Shown here: positions 8,950-18,587 of the stretch, piece by piece | How the letters are laid out: every line of letters starts with the position of its first letter | Numbering within the stretch: the first letter of the stretch is position 1 | NCBI RefSeq assembly: GCF_049472135.1 | Contig: NZ_JBMOVV010000001.1 | Coordinates: 124,001 to 188,000 of the forward strand | Reading direction: 5' to 3' | Length of the DNA stretch: 64,000 nucleotides | From: Arcobacter_B sp049472135 | Lineage (GTDB): Bacteria; Campylobacterota; Campylobacteria; Campylobacterales; Arcobacteraceae | The notes under the pieces: generated by a model | The model's input: the letters and a program-made list of their open reading frames with translations, nothing else | The model's database searches: none | What the model was told of the DNA's origin: nothing | Made by a program: the position numbers and the translations under genes

Positions 8950-8978
8950 TTGACAAAAAAAATATAAAAAGATACAAT
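8950..8978 (+). promoter_or_regulatory. sigma-70 promoter for the zinc-ribbon protein
   Basis: A perfect TTGACA (8950-8955) and TACAAT (8973-8978) are separated by exactly 17 bases. Transcription would start near 8985, giving a short leader with AAAGGA before the ATG at 9003. Confidence 0.65.
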
Positions 8979-9002
8979 ATCCAAATTTTTCAAAGGATAT
9001 GA

Positions 9003-9290
9003 ATGAAAGACGAAGACGTAAAGAAAGAGTTTGCCAAAGTTATTAGAAATGCTAAAATAACTGCTGCACTATTTTTTATCTTATTTACTCCTAGTTTAGT
9101 TATAACTGTAAAAGAGAAAACTGAGATGTTTGGATTATCAAAGGATATTTGGTTAAACGCATCAATAGCAGGATTTGTAATCTATCTTGGTTTTGTATTT
9201 TTAATGTGGAAATGTCCCAAATGTGGTAAATATCCTGGAAGAGGATGGTTTAGAAAGAACTGTCAAAACTGTGGAGTTGAATTAAACTAA
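9003..9290 (+). CDS. small membrane protein with C-terminal zinc ribbon
   Basis: This 95-residue protein has two membrane helices (about 20-40 and 50-70) followed by a cytoplasmic zinc-ribbon-like tail, WKCPKCGKYPG then NCQNCG, with four cysteines in two CxxC knuckles. I do not know its function. A helical-pair anchor with a zinc ribbon is common in bacterial proteins of unknown role. The gene has its own good promoter and an intrinsic terminator immediately after the stop, so it is a one-gene transcript. Confidence 0.75.
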   Translation: MKDEDVKKEFAKVIRNAKITAALFFILFTPSLVITVKEKTEMFGLSKDIWLNASIAGFVIYLGFVFLMWKCPKCGKYPGRGWFRKNCQNCGVELN

Positions 9291-9319
9291 AAGCTAAGCT
9301 TTAAAGCTTAGCTTTTTTT
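9291..9319 (+). terminator. intrinsic terminator
   Basis: AAGCTAAGCTTT (9291-9302) is followed directly by its reverse complement AAAGCTTAGCTT (9303-9314) and then a T run. It begins right after the stop codon at 9290. It could also serve the convergent DUF2892 gene ending at 9333. Confidence 0.85.
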
Positions 9320-9332
9320 ATATCTATATATC

Positions 9333-9527
9333 TTAATTTAAATTTTTTGGTGTACATTTTTTAGAAATTATGCATAGTGGACAGAAATCTACAAGTCCAA
9401 CAATTAGAGGAATAACTCCTAAATAAAACCAAGCAATACCTGTAAAAAAACCTACTGCTATAAGTACTAATCCTATAATAATTCTAAATGGTCTACAAAA
9501 TGCTCTGAATTTATCAAACTTATTCAT
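9333..9527 (-). CDS. DUF2892 family inner-membrane protein
   Basis: This 64-residue protein has two close hydrophobic helices and the family pattern FRIIIGLVLIAVG then FYLGVIPLIVGL, ending in CPLC. DUF2892 domains occur alone or fused to rhodaneses (as in YgaP). Here the Cys-Pro-Leu-Cys near the C-terminus and a third cysteine (KKCTP) are typical of the stand-alone form. The function is unknown. AAAAGGAT precedes the start codon at 9525-9527. Confidence 0.8.
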   Translation of the reverse strand: MNKFDKFRAFCRPFRIIIGLVLIAVGFFTGIAWFYLGVIPLIVGLVDFCPLCIISKKCTPKNLN

Positions 9528-9647
9528 TATAAATCCTTTTTATTTTAATACTATAATTATAACTTATATAACTTAGTTTAAATTTAATAAGATTTATTTA
9601 TACTTATGATAAAAATAGGATTTACTTATATTATGTTTTTATAGTCT

Positions 9648-10340
9648 TTAGTAATCAATCTTTTTTGATACATTAATTTCGTCTAAATTGATATTAGATT
9701 GATATACTAAAACTTCAACTCCTAGTTTTCTAGCATTTTCAAATGCTTCAAAATATTTAGGGTCAATTTGTTTTGCTATTTCAAAACCTAAATTATCTGT
9801 TCTTTGAATTATATAAAGCATTACAGCTCGATGACCTTCTTTTACCATATCTATTAATTCATTTAAGTGTTTTGTTCCTCTTGTTGTTACTGCATCAGGA
9901 AATGCTAGAGTATTATCAAGTTTTAAACTTACACTTTTTATTTCTACATAACATTTCTTATCACCATTTTCATTACTTAAAAGAATATCTATTCTACTAT
10001 TTTGCCCATATTTTTGTTCAGGTTTTAAAGTGTCATATCCTTGAAGCTCTTTTATAGTTTTATTTTCAATTGCTTCAATTGCAATCTTATTTGCTACTCC
10101 TGTATTCGTACAAATAAGATTCTCACCCATTTTTGTAAGTTCTAAAGTATATTTTAGTTTTCTTTTTGGATTATCATGATGTGTAACCCATACAGAACAA
10201 TTCTCTTCTATACATGATGTCATAGCTCCACTATTTGGAACATGAGCAGTTATTTCTTCTCCATTATCTAAAATAATATCAGCAAGAAATCTTTTATATC
10301 TTTTTATTAGTTTACCTTTATAAAGTTTTTCAAATTTCAT
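9648..10340 (-). CDS. sfsA: DNA/RNA nuclease SfsA family protein
   Basis: This is a 230-residue SfsA homologue. It has the N-terminal OB-like part (ITAHVPNSGAM) and the C-terminal nuclease-like part with RIDILL, YVEIKSVSL and FPDAVTTRGTKHL. The paired D and E-x-K motifs fit a PD-(D/E)XK fold. SfsA was named for maltose regulation in E. coli; its real role is unsettled. I start it at 10340 because AAAAGG is six bases before that ATG. The upstream in-frame ATG at 10355 has no ribosome site. It stands alone, divergent from the HDOD gene. Confidence 0.92.
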   Translation of the reverse strand: MKFEKLYKGKLIKRYKRFLADIILDNGEEITAHVPNSGAMTSCIEENCSVWVTHHDNPKRKLKYTLELTKMGENLICTNTGVANKIAIEAIENKTIKELQGYDTLKPEQKYGQNSRIDILLSNENGDKKCYVEIKSVSLKLDNTLAFPDAVTTRGTKHLNELIDMVKEGHRAVMLYIIQRTDNLGFEIAKQIDPKYFEAFENARKLGVEVLVYQSNINLDEINVSKKIDY

Positions 10341-10446
10341 TACATACCTTTTCATTTATTTGTCTTATCATACTAAACTTAACTTTTTTTTCGTTAAAGT
10401 AAAAAACATTATGTTATTATAAATAAAAATAATAGAGTATAACAGC

Positions 10447-11241
10447 ATGCTAGATATTTCACAAAGACTTGAAAAACTACCAATTTTACCCGATAAAGTA
10501 AATATCCTTTTAGATATAAAAAATAGCAAAAACTATGATTCTAAAAAATTATCACAATTAATTGAATATGACTCAATACTTTCAACAAGAGTTTTACAAT
10601 TGGCTAATTCTGAACATTTTGGTTTTCCAAACAGAATTTATAGTGCAACTCAAGCTTCAAGTTTATTTGGTATGAACTTTACTATTGGGGTTTGTGTTTC
10701 TGAATTAGTATTAAACTCACTAAGATTTAATTTGAAGCCTTATGGTATTCAAATTGGTGAATTTAATAGGTTAAATGATTTTTTATTAAAACTTATTTTT
10801 TCTATTTTAGAAGAAAAGGAAGCATCTTTAAAAGAGAGTTTGATTATTCCTTTGTTTTTAAAAGATATAGGAAAGTTTTTAATTTCTGATTACTTGATAC
10901 AAAGCGGAAAAACTAATGCTTTTCAATCATCTATAAAACATAGAAATATTTATGAAACAGAAGAGAGCTTAGTGGGAATAAAATCAAATGAATTAACTGC
11001 AAAGATTTTAAGAAAATGGGGAATTACTGAACCGTTTGTTGATACGATTGATTTATTAAGTAAAGAGAATACTACAAAAGAGAGTAGAGTACTTAGTGTA
11101 ATAAATAGTGTTGGAAATTTTACAAAACCTTTTGGACAAGATAATATATCTAATGCTTTAATATTATGTGAAAACTATGGTTTAAATACAACAAAACTTA
11201 AAGAGAAAGTTTTGATTTTACAAAAACAATACAACTTTTAA
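10447..11241 (+). CDS. HDOD domain protein
   Basis: At 264 residues this is an HDOD domain, a degenerate HD-like output domain seen in signalling proteins. The N-terminus RLEKLPILPDKVNILLDI and LSQLIEYDSILSTRVLQLANS are its standard opening. The HD catalytic His-Asp pair is not seen, as expected for HDOD, so it should act by protein contact. It is followed after 12 bases by a response regulator and then a kinase, which suggests one signalling unit. No strong ribosome site is visible at the ATG. Confidence 0.85.
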   Translation: MLDISQRLEKLPILPDKVNILLDIKNSKNYDSKKLSQLIEYDSILSTRVLQLANSEHFGFPNRIYSATQASSLFGMNFTIGVCVSELVLNSLRFNLKPYGIQIGEFNRLNDFLLKLIFSILEEKEASLKESLIIPLFLKDIGKFLISDYLIQSGKTNAFQSSIKHRNIYETEESLVGIKSNELTAKILRKWGITEPFVDTIDLLSKENTTKESRVLSVINSVGNFTKPFGQDNISNALILCENYGLNTTKLKEKVLILQKQYNF

Positions 11242-11253
11242 AAGGAAAATAGT

Positions 11254-12393
11254 ATGGAAAATATGGAGCATATTGTTAAATTAAAAGAGATTGCAAAAGA
11301 TCACACAATTTTATTTGTTGAAGATAGTAAAGCTTTACAAAAACAGATTATGAAGTTTTTAAGTAAGCTTTTTAAAGAAGTTTATGTTGCATCTGATGGA
11401 CAAGAAGGCTTGATTATGTATGAAAAGAAAAAGCCTGATTTAGTTTTGACAGATTTAACCATGCCTAAGATGACAGGACATGAAATGATAAGAGAGATTA
11501 AAAAAATAAACCCTGATGTAGAGATTATTATCTTATCTGCTCATTCTGATAGTGAAACATTAATGAAATCATTTCATATTGGTGTTAGTGATTTTATTGC
11601 AAAACCGGTAAGTGCTCCAAAAATGATTGCTGTTTTTCTAAAAGTATTATCAAATTTAAAAAGAAAAGAGTACCAGTTTTTGGAGTTAGCAGGTGGAGTT
11701 AGTGAACTAAGTAAAGATGATTCAGAAATACTAAATTTCCTTTATGAAAATGGAACAAAACTTGACATTATCAACCACTATAAAGGAATACCAATTATCA
11801 ATAGTGGGAAGATTATAAAAATTGAAGATGATAATATCACTCTAAGAACAACTAATATTCAGTTATTAGCTATAAAAGAAGAGGGCTTTGCGATTTTAGA
11901 CTCTTCTTTAGTTAGTGAAGATATAAAATGTTCATTAGTCGAGATAAAAAATGATGATTATGAAGTTGTATTAAAAAAAGAAAAAGTTTTTTATCCTGAT
12001 TCTAAACAAAGGGATGAAATAATTGTTCAACCCCATGAATCTATGAAAGCTTATATTCTAAAAGATGCTAAAACTAGAGTTGAAGTTAAAGTTTTTGGTA
12101 TTTCTAAAAAAGAGTTGTTTTTAAATATAGAAAAAGATAAATTTATTTATGATAAACATGATGTTTTAAATTTAATTATCGTTTTATCTATTGATGAAAA
12201 CCAAAAACCTATTGAGTATTTAAATTTAAATGCAACACTTTTTAAAATAGAAGAACAAGAAAATAACAGTGTTAATATGAGGTTTTTAATTAAAGAAGAA
12301 GATTCAAAAATTGAGTCAACTCTACAAAGATATATTTTTAAAAGAGAATCAGAACTAATAGAAGAGTTTAAAGAAAAATCACAATATTCATAG
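11254..12393 (+). CDS. response regulator with PilZ-like output domain
   Basis: This is a 379-residue protein. The receiver domain (about 15-135) has Asp67 in LTDLTMPKMTG, an acidic pair near FVEDS and Lys in FIAKPVS. The output half ends in LQRYIFKRESELIEEFK, the usual last helix of PilZ domains. The c-di-GMP motif is poor: the expected (D/N)xSxxG appears as GISKKEL, and no clear RxxxR is seen, so ligand binding may be lost. It lies 8 bases before a histidine kinase gene, its likely partner. Confidence 0.82.
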   Translation: MENMEHIVKLKEIAKDHTILFVEDSKALQKQIMKFLSKLFKEVYVASDGQEGLIMYEKKKPDLVLTDLTMPKMTGHEMIREIKKINPDVEIIILSAHSDSETLMKSFHIGVSDFIAKPVSAPKMIAVFLKVLSNLKRKEYQFLELAGGVSELSKDDSEILNFLYENGTKLDIINHYKGIPIINSGKIIKIEDDNITLRTTNIQLLAIKEEGFAILDSSLVSEDIKCSLVEIKNDDYEVVLKKEKVFYPDSKQRDEIIVQPHESMKAYILKDAKTRVEVKVFGISKKELFLNIEKDKFIYDKHDVLNLIIVLSIDENQKPIEYLNLNATLFKIEEQENNSVNMRFLIKEEDSKIESTLQRYIFKRESELIEEFKEKSQYS

Positions 12394-12401
12394 GCTTAAA
12401 C

Positions 12402-14618
12402 ATGAAAAAAATCAGAAATTTAGTAATCTTTTCAGTCTTTGTTTTAATATCAGTATTTACGTACCAAATATTAACTTACCAAAAAAAGATTTATCAAACT
12501 AATAAGAACTATTTTAATAAAACCATATTTCAAGAAGCTCAGACTCACTTTGAATATTTCAAAATATTTAGAGCTTGGAACTCGAAATATAATGGTGTTT
12601 TTGTTAAAGAAGAGGGTGGACTTCAGCCAAATAAGTATTTGGTAAATAATCAACTTTTTACAAGTGAAGGTGAAAGACTTATTAAGATAAATCCAGCATG
12701 GATGACTAAGCAAATTTCTGAAATGATGAATTCTCTTTCAAATTATAATTACAAAATTACAAGTTTAAAACCTGTAAACCCTGATAATAAAGCTTTTGGA
12801 TTTGAAGTTGAGGCTTTAAATCATTTTGAAAAAAATCCAGATGTTGATTTTTATACAAAACTTGATAAAGATAAAGAAGTTTTTAATTTTATGGGAAAGC
12901 TTACAGTAAAAGAGAGTTGTTTGCAATGTCATGGGGCTCAAGGTTATGAACTTGGTCAAACAAGAGGAGGGATTAGGGTTACAATTCCTTTAAAAGTTTA
13001 TGAAGAGAATATAGAGATTTTAAATGAAAACTATAAATACCAAAGAAGTTTTGTTGTTTTATTTGCAGCAGTAATTTTTCTAATTTTATATTTTATTATT
13101 GATAGAATCTATAAAAATCAAGTAAATTTAAAAGAGTTAAAAAATAAATATAAAATTCTTTATGATAGATATGATTATGCAGTTACTGGTTCAAACCTTG
13201 GTCTTTGGGATTGGAACTTAAAAACAAATGAGGTTTACTTCTCTAAAATTTGGAAAAAGATGTTAGGTTATGAAGATGATGAGCTTCCAAACTTACTTGA
13301 ATCTTGGGATGATAGAGTTCATCCTGATGATAAGCAAAAAGCTGTAAATGATATAAAAGCTAATCAAGAAGGAAAAACAGAATTTTATGAAAATATTCAT
13401 AGGTTAAAACATAAAGATGGCTCATGGATTTGGATTTTAGATAAAGGTAAAACAGTTTTTGATAAAAATGGAAATGCTATTAGAATGCTTGGAGTTCATG
13501 CTGATATTACAAAAATCCAAGAATTAAAACAAGAATTAACTAAATTGAAACTAGCTATTGAACACTCTCCAATTTCTATAGTTATTACAAATAAAGAGGG
13601 TTCAATTGAGTATGTAAATCCACATTTTACTCAAGTTACTGGTTATAGCTTAGAAGAAGCAATAGGAAATAACCCTCGAATATTAAAATCTGAATTAACA
13701 ACAGAAGCTGAATATAAGAAACTTTGGGAAGTATTAACTTCAAAAAAGACTTGGCGAGGTACTTTTAAGAATATAAATAAAAATAAAAAAGAGTTTTGGG
13801 AGAGTGCTATAATCACTCCAATTTTAGATAACAATGATGAGATTGTAAACTATTTGGCAATTAAACAAGAGATTACTCAAGAAGTTTATTTAAAAGAGGA
13901 ATTAAAAAATAAAGAAGAAATGATGATTGCTCAGTCTAGACATGCTGCAATGGGAGAGATGATTTCAATGATTGCCCATCAATGGAGACAACCAATCTCT
14001 GTTATTGCAATGGCTGCAAACAATACTTTAGCTGATATTGCTCTTGACATGGTTGATAATGATGAATTAAAAGATAATACAGAATCAATGCTTGAACAAA
14101 CGAAATATTTATCACAAACAATAGAAGACTTTAGAGACTTTTTTAGACCAAATAAAGAGAAAGAGAAAACAACTTGTAAAAAGGTTTTAGATGAGTCTTT
14201 AAAGATTATGGGGAAAGCTTTAGAAAATAATGAGATTAGTTTAGAAGTTGCTGAAAATTCTGATGTTGAAGTAATGGTTTACTCACGAGAGTTACTACAA
14301 GTGTATTTAAATATTCTTAAGAATGCTAAAGAGGCTTTAGTTCAAAATAGAATTGATAATAGGTTAATTGAAGTTAAAATATTTAAAGTAAATGATAAAA
14401 CTTTAAGAACTACAATTTGTGATAACGCAGGTGGTGTTCCTACAAATATTATAGGAAGACTATTTGAACCATATTTTAGTACAAAAGATGAAAAATCTGG
14501 TACAGGTCTTGGGCTTTATATGTGTAAAACTATTGTTGAAAAACATTTCAATGGAGAAATTGGAGTATTTAATGGTAAAGAAGGAGCTTGCTTTTATGTT
14601 GACTTACCTATTTCGTAG
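12402..14618 (+). CDS. haem-type (CxxCH) PAS sensor histidine kinase
   Basis: This 738-residue kinase has the following order: membrane helix (about 5-24), a periplasmic Tll0287-like/DUF3365 domain with a c-type haem motif CLQCH (173-177), a second helix (about 215-233), a PAS_3-like domain (about 255-375), a second PAS (about 378-500), HisKA with His526 in IAHQWRQP, and HATPase_c with GTGLGLY. The haem may let it sense redox state or gas. The upstream response regulator gene is 8 bases away. Its 3' end overlaps the opposite-strand GGDEF gene by 11 bases. Confidence 0.9.
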   Translation: MKKIRNLVIFSVFVLISVFTYQILTYQKKIYQTNKNYFNKTIFQEAQTHFEYFKIFRAWNSKYNGVFVKEEGGLQPNKYLVNNQLFTSEGERLIKINPAWMTKQISEMMNSLSNYNYKITSLKPVNPDNKAFGFEVEALNHFEKNPDVDFYTKLDKDKEVFNFMGKLTVKESCLQCHGAQGYELGQTRGGIRVTIPLKVYEENIEILNENYKYQRSFVVLFAAVIFLILYFIIDRIYKNQVNLKELKNKYKILYDRYDYAVTGSNLGLWDWNLKTNEVYFSKIWKKMLGYEDDELPNLLESWDDRVHPDDKQKAVNDIKANQEGKTEFYENIHRLKHKDGSWIWILDKGKTVFDKNGNAIRMLGVHADITKIQELKQELTKLKLAIEHSPISIVITNKEGSIEYVNPHFTQVTGYSLEEAIGNNPRILKSELTTEAEYKKLWEVLTSKKTWRGTFKNINKNKKEFWESAIITPILDNNDEIVNYLAIKQEITQEVYLKEELKNKEEMMIAQSRHAAMGEMISMIAHQWRQPISVIAMAANNTLADIALDMVDNDELKDNTESMLEQTKYLSQTIEDFRDFFRPNKEKEKTTCKKVLDESLKIMGKALENNEISLEVAENSDVEVMVYSRELLQVYLNILKNAKEALVQNRIDNRLIEVKIFKVNDKTLRTTICDNAGGVPTNIIGRLFEPYFSTKDEKSGTGLGLYMCKTIVEKHFNGEIGVFNGKEGACFYVDLPIS

Positions 14619-16962
14619 GTAGGTCATCCATAAAGTATATTGAGTTTTTACCGTGATTTTTTACATAATATAAAGCTATATCAGCTTTTTTTATAAGAGT
14701 GTCTTTCGTATCATCTTTAAAAGATGAAAGTCCTATACTTACAGTTACCTTTTTTGCTTTTTCAAAATCAAACTCATTTATTTTATTTTGAATGTTCTTT
14801 GCAACTTGAATTACACTATCTTTATCTGTTTCAGGGCAAATAATAAGAAATTCTTCTCCTCCCCATCTTCCAACTGTATCTACATTCCTAGTATATTTTT
14901 TTAAAATTGTTGCTAGTTGTATTAACACATGATCCCCAATTAAGTGGCCATAAGTATCATTTACAAGTTTAAAGTCATCAATATCTATTAAGATAATTGA
15001 AAAGTCCCTATTAAATCTTTTTGAACGGTTAATCTCTTTTTCTAACACTTCATCAAGTTTTGTTCTATTAAAAACACTAGTTAATTTATCAACTCTTGCT
15101 AAGAATTTTAATCTTTTGTTTTTTATTTTTAATTCATTTTGAACAAGTTTTAACTCTTTCATTATCTCTTCATTTCTACTTTTCTCAATTTTGAGTTTAT
15201 AGCTCCAATAAAGAATAACAGTTATAATAAATAAGAAAAATATTGTACTTTGCCAAAAAAGAGTGTAGTCTTTATATTTTTCAACTTGCGAGCTAAAATA
15301 TTTATTTTGAATATTATTCATAAAACTTTTTGGTAAATTATCTAGTAGTTTTTGAAAAATATCTTTTAGTATGGGTTCGTCATTTCTAAGTCCTATTGCC
15401 ATTTGAAGTTTTTCATCAAGTTTTGCTGTGATTTTAATTTCATTTGCATATTGATTTCTAATTTCATAACTTATATCGGCAATACTACTAATAACACCAA
15501 AAATCTCTTCTTGTGTAACTTTTTTTAAACCATCAGCAATATTTTCAACAGCTACAAACTCTATATTTTTATATTTTTCTCTTAAGGGTTCCTCAAAAGC
15601 ATAACCTGAAACGATACCTACTTTTTTATTTTTAATTTGAGTTAGGTCATTTATAAATGGTATATTTATTTTTGTAGCAAGAACTAAAGGTAGTGTCACA
15701 TAATCTGATGTAAAATCTAAAAACTCTTTTCTTTTAGGTGTTGCCATGGCAAGGGACAAAATATCACAATTTCTATTTTTCATATATGAAATAGTTTCAT
15801 TCCATGATTTAGTATAGATTGGTTTTATAGGGATTTCAAGTTTTTTTGAAAATACTTCATAATAATCTTTTGTAAGACCAATATGATTTTTGTTTTTATC
15901 AAATTTTTCAAAGGGTAACCAGTTTGGATCAATACATAAATTTAAGCTCTTTTTATCTTTTAAGTAGTTTTTTTCTTCTTTTGATAAGATTAAAGAGTTT
16001 GTTTTAAAAATAAATTTCTCGTAATCAATAGGAGTATTAACTTCTCCTAAAAGTTTATAAAAACTATATATCCTTTCAACTTTTTCTTGATTTATATCAC
16101 CAAGTTTATCTGTTTCATAAAAAGCAAGTTTTTTAAGCTCTTTTGCTTCATAAAGAAGGGCTTTTTTTGATTTATTTTGTGTATTATATTTTTCATAGAT
16201 AATGTTTACAGCTTCATTTATATTTTCAAAGGCATATTCCCATCCTTTTAAAGAAGCAATTTTAAATTTTTTAACTAACATAGGGTCTTTATTTACCAAA
16301 TCTTCATGGGTAAATAAAATATCTGCATAAAAGTCAAAACCATAATCTTTTGGATCAAATATTTTACTCTCTAAGTTGTATTTATTTTTTAAGACAAAAG
16401 GTTCATTTGAAATATAAGAAGCCATAATATCTGTATTTCCATAGGCTAAATCTGATAAATTAAAAGAGTGTTTTTGAATAATCATATCATCTTCAGAAAC
16501 TTTTTTTGAAAACAGCATACTTCTTAAAACAATATCATTTTTTGCATTTCCTGTAATCATGATTCTTTTATTTTTGAAATCTTGTAGTGTATTTATATTT
16601 GATTTCTTAAGAGTGAGGAGTATATCCGGAGAGGATTGAAAAATAGATGCTAGCATAACAACTTTTTTATTATGGGCTCTATCTATAATCAAAGACGATC
16701 TACTTATTCCAAAATCAGCTTTTTTTTCAAGTACTTCATCTATAACATTTTGACCATACTCTCTTTGTTTGATTTTAACATCTATATGATAGTCTTTATA
16801 GAAGCCTTTTTCTTTTGCTATATAGTATCCTGCAAATTGAAATTGGTTTTTCCATTGTAACTGTAAAACAACTTCTTGATTATTTTCTCGTATTCTTGAA
16901 TTTGCAAATAGTATATTAGTTAATAAGATAATTATTGTAAGCTTTAATAGTGTAGATTTCAT
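14608..16962 (-). CDS. NMT1-SBP_bac_3-GGDEF fusion, membrane diguanylate cyclase
   Basis: This is a 784-residue protein. Signal peptide (1-20), an NMT1/THI5-like binding domain (about 30-310: LQWKNQFQFAGYYIAKEKGF), a family-3 solute-binding domain (about 338-555: LCIDPNWLPFE, GLTKDYYEVF), one membrane helix (566-586), a short coiled coil, and a GGDEF domain with GGEEF at 701-705. The inhibitory RxxD site (692-695) is present, so c-di-GMP synthesis with product inhibition is expected. NMT1/THI5 domains bind pyrimidine-like ligands and SBP_3 domains amino acids, so two ligands could set the output. It converges with the haem kinase gene. Confidence 0.9.
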   Translation of the reverse strand: MKSTLLKLTIIILLTNILFANSRIRENNQEVVLQLQWKNQFQFAGYYIAKEKGFYKDYHIDVKIKQREYGQNVIDEVLEKKADFGISRSSLIIDRAHNKKVVMLASIFQSSPDILLTLKKSNINTLQDFKNKRIMITGNAKNDIVLRSMLFSKKVSEDDMIIQKHSFNLSDLAYGNTDIMASYISNEPFVLKNKYNLESKIFDPKDYGFDFYADILFTHEDLVNKDPMLVKKFKIASLKGWEYAFENINEAVNIIYEKYNTQNKSKKALLYEAKELKKLAFYETDKLGDINQEKVERIYSFYKLLGEVNTPIDYEKFIFKTNSLILSKEEKNYLKDKKSLNLCIDPNWLPFEKFDKNKNHIGLTKDYYEVFSKKLEIPIKPIYTKSWNETISYMKNRNCDILSLAMATPKRKEFLDFTSDYVTLPLVLATKINIPFINDLTQIKNKKVGIVSGYAFEEPLREKYKNIEFVAVENIADGLKKVTQEEIFGVISSIADISYEIRNQYANEIKITAKLDEKLQMAIGLRNDEPILKDIFQKLLDNLPKSFMNNIQNKYFSSQVEKYKDYTLFWQSTIFFLFIITVILYWSYKLKIEKSRNEEIMKELKLVQNELKIKNKRLKFLARVDKLTSVFNRTKLDEVLEKEINRSKRFNRDFSIILIDIDDFKLVNDTYGHLIGDHVLIQLATILKKYTRNVDTVGRWGGEEFLIICPETDKDSVIQVAKNIQNKINEFDFEKAKKVTVSIGLSSFKDDTKDTLIKKADIALYYVKNHGKNSIYFMDDLPTK

Positions 16963-17102
16963 AGTGTCTACCTTAGAGAATATCTATTTGCCATTAAATA
17001 TATTTTATAAATATAAAACCTGATATTAAAATTATTTTATCATAAAAAGATTACAAATACAAATTTTATTTCATTTTTTAGAAAATTAAATATAATACAT
17101 TT

Positions 17103-17597
17103 ATGAAAAAAGAGTTAATTAGTTCATTTGGTTATAACAAAATTGTAGAAGAGTTTAAAAGATTACTTGAAAAAGAGAAACCTTATTGGGTAAAAGAGAA
17201 GCAAATAGCAGCACAACATGGTGACAGAAGTGAAAATGCTGAATATATTAGTGCTAAAGAGCAAATCAGAAATATTGATAAAAGATTAAGATTCTTAGAT
17301 AAAATCATAAATAATTCAGAAGTAATAGATACTTTTAGTCTAAATCATTCAAAAGTAAACTTTGGTTCACAAGTAAAACTTGTAGATTTAAATAGTTTAG
17401 ATGAAAAAGAGTTTATTATTGTTGGAACTTACGAAACTAATCCAAGTGAAAATAAAATCTCAATAAAATCCCCTTTAGGTAAAGCTCTTTTTGGAAAAGA
17501 GTTAAATGAAGAGTTCGAATTTACAATTAACTCAGAAGTTTATGAATATGAAATTATAGATATAAAACTAGCAGATTTATCACAAGGTATAGTATGA
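17103..17597 (+). CDS. greB: transcription elongation factor GreB
   Basis: This is a 164-residue Gre factor that rescues backtracked RNA polymerase by stimulating transcript cleavage. The coiled-coil tip carries HGDRSENAEYI with the catalytic acidic residues, followed by AKEQIRNIDKRLRFLDKII, which matches GreB better than GreA (GDRSENAEY and the IDKRLRFL stretch). The C-terminal FKBP-like domain contains SPLGKALFGK. Its stop codon overlaps the start of the next gene (ATGA at 17594), implying translational coupling. Confidence 0.9.
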   Translation: MKKELISSFGYNKIVEEFKRLLEKEKPYWVKEKQIAAQHGDRSENAEYISAKEQIRNIDKRLRFLDKIINNSEVIDTFSLNHSKVNFGSQVKLVDLNSLDEKEFIIVGTYETNPSENKISIKSPLGKALFGKELNEEFEFTINSEVYEYEIIDIKLADLSQGIV

Positions 17598-18502
17598 ATA
17601 TAGATGAATTGAAATTGACAATTAAAAACAATCTTGATAGTAAAACAAAAGAAGTAAAAAGAGTTTTTCATGGAAGAGGGAACTTTTATGAAGCCTATAA
17701 TTTCTTAACAATAGACTCTATAGATGATATTTTACTTGTAAGTTTATATGAAAATATTCCAGAAGGTTTAGAAAAAGAGTTAGAAAAACTATATTTTGAA
17801 ATATCTGAAGAGTATAAGTTTAAAACTCTTTTGGTTCAAAAAAGATTTTTAAATAAATCAGAAATAAAAGTTTTACAAGGTAGTCTTCCCGTTGAGTGTT
17901 TTGCTCTTGAAAATGATTTGAAATATGTTTTAAACTTTAGTAATAGAAATATTGGACTTTTCTTTGATATGAAAAAAGGAAGAGAATTTATAGCTTCAGT
18001 TGCCCAAGATAAAAAGGTATTAAACTTATTTTCTTATACTTGTGCTTTTTCTGTAGTAGCAAGTAATGCAAAAGCATCAAAAGTTGTTAATGTAGATATG
18101 TCAAAAGGGGCTTTATCTCAAGGAAGAAAAAATCATCATATAAATGAGCTAGACACGAAAAATATCGAGTTTATGCCATATAATATCTTGAAGTCTTGGA
18201 GTAGAATAAAAAAACATGGGCCTTATGATATTATAGTTATTGATCCACCAAGCTTTCAAAAAGGAAGTTTTGCTGCAACAAAGGATTATGAAAAGATTAT
18301 TAAAAAACTTAATGAGTTAGCAAATGAAGAGTGTATTGTACTTGCATGTCTAAATGCTCCAGAACTTGATGTTCAATTTTTAAAAGATATTTTTGCAAAT
18401 AATGCACCAGATTTTAAATATGTTAAAAGATTAAGTAATCTTGATACTTTCCCAAGTAGTAATGAGGATAGAAGTTTAAAGAATCTTGTTTTTAAAAAGT
18501 AA
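17594..18502 (+). CDS. class I SAM-dependent RNA methyltransferase (RlmI-like)
   Basis: This is a 302-residue protein. A Rossmann methyltransferase core has the SAM motif VLNLFSYTCAFSVVA, an acidic residue after the next strand (VNVDMSKGAL) and the catalytic-type IDPPSFQ. These match the RlmI/RlmK-like COG1092 group that methylates rRNA. It is shorter than RlmI and lacks an evident PUA domain, so the target base cannot be assigned. It is coupled to greB by a four-base overlap. Confidence 0.82.
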   Translation: MNIDELKLTIKNNLDSKTKEVKRVFHGRGNFYEAYNFLTIDSIDDILLVSLYENIPEGLEKELEKLYFEISEEYKFKTLLVQKRFLNKSEIKVLQGSLPVECFALENDLKYVLNFSNRNIGLFFDMKKGREFIASVAQDKKVLNLFSYTCAFSVVASNAKASKVVNVDMSKGALSQGRKNHHINELDTKNIEFMPYNILKSWSRIKKHGPYDIIVIDPPSFQKGSFAATKDYEKIIKKLNELANEECIVLACLNAPELDVQFLKDIFANNAPDFKYVKRLSNLDTFPSSNEDRSLKNLVFKK

Positions 18503-18587
18503 GATTTTTGTCAAAAATATATACTTAATATACTCTTATACAATCTTTTTATAAAATTCCATAGAAATTTTACAAGAAAGAAGAGTT

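Noticed and set aside
10341..10355. First ATG (10355) as the sfsA start
   Set aside because: AAAAGG, the only ribosome site, lies after it and points to the ATG at 10340.
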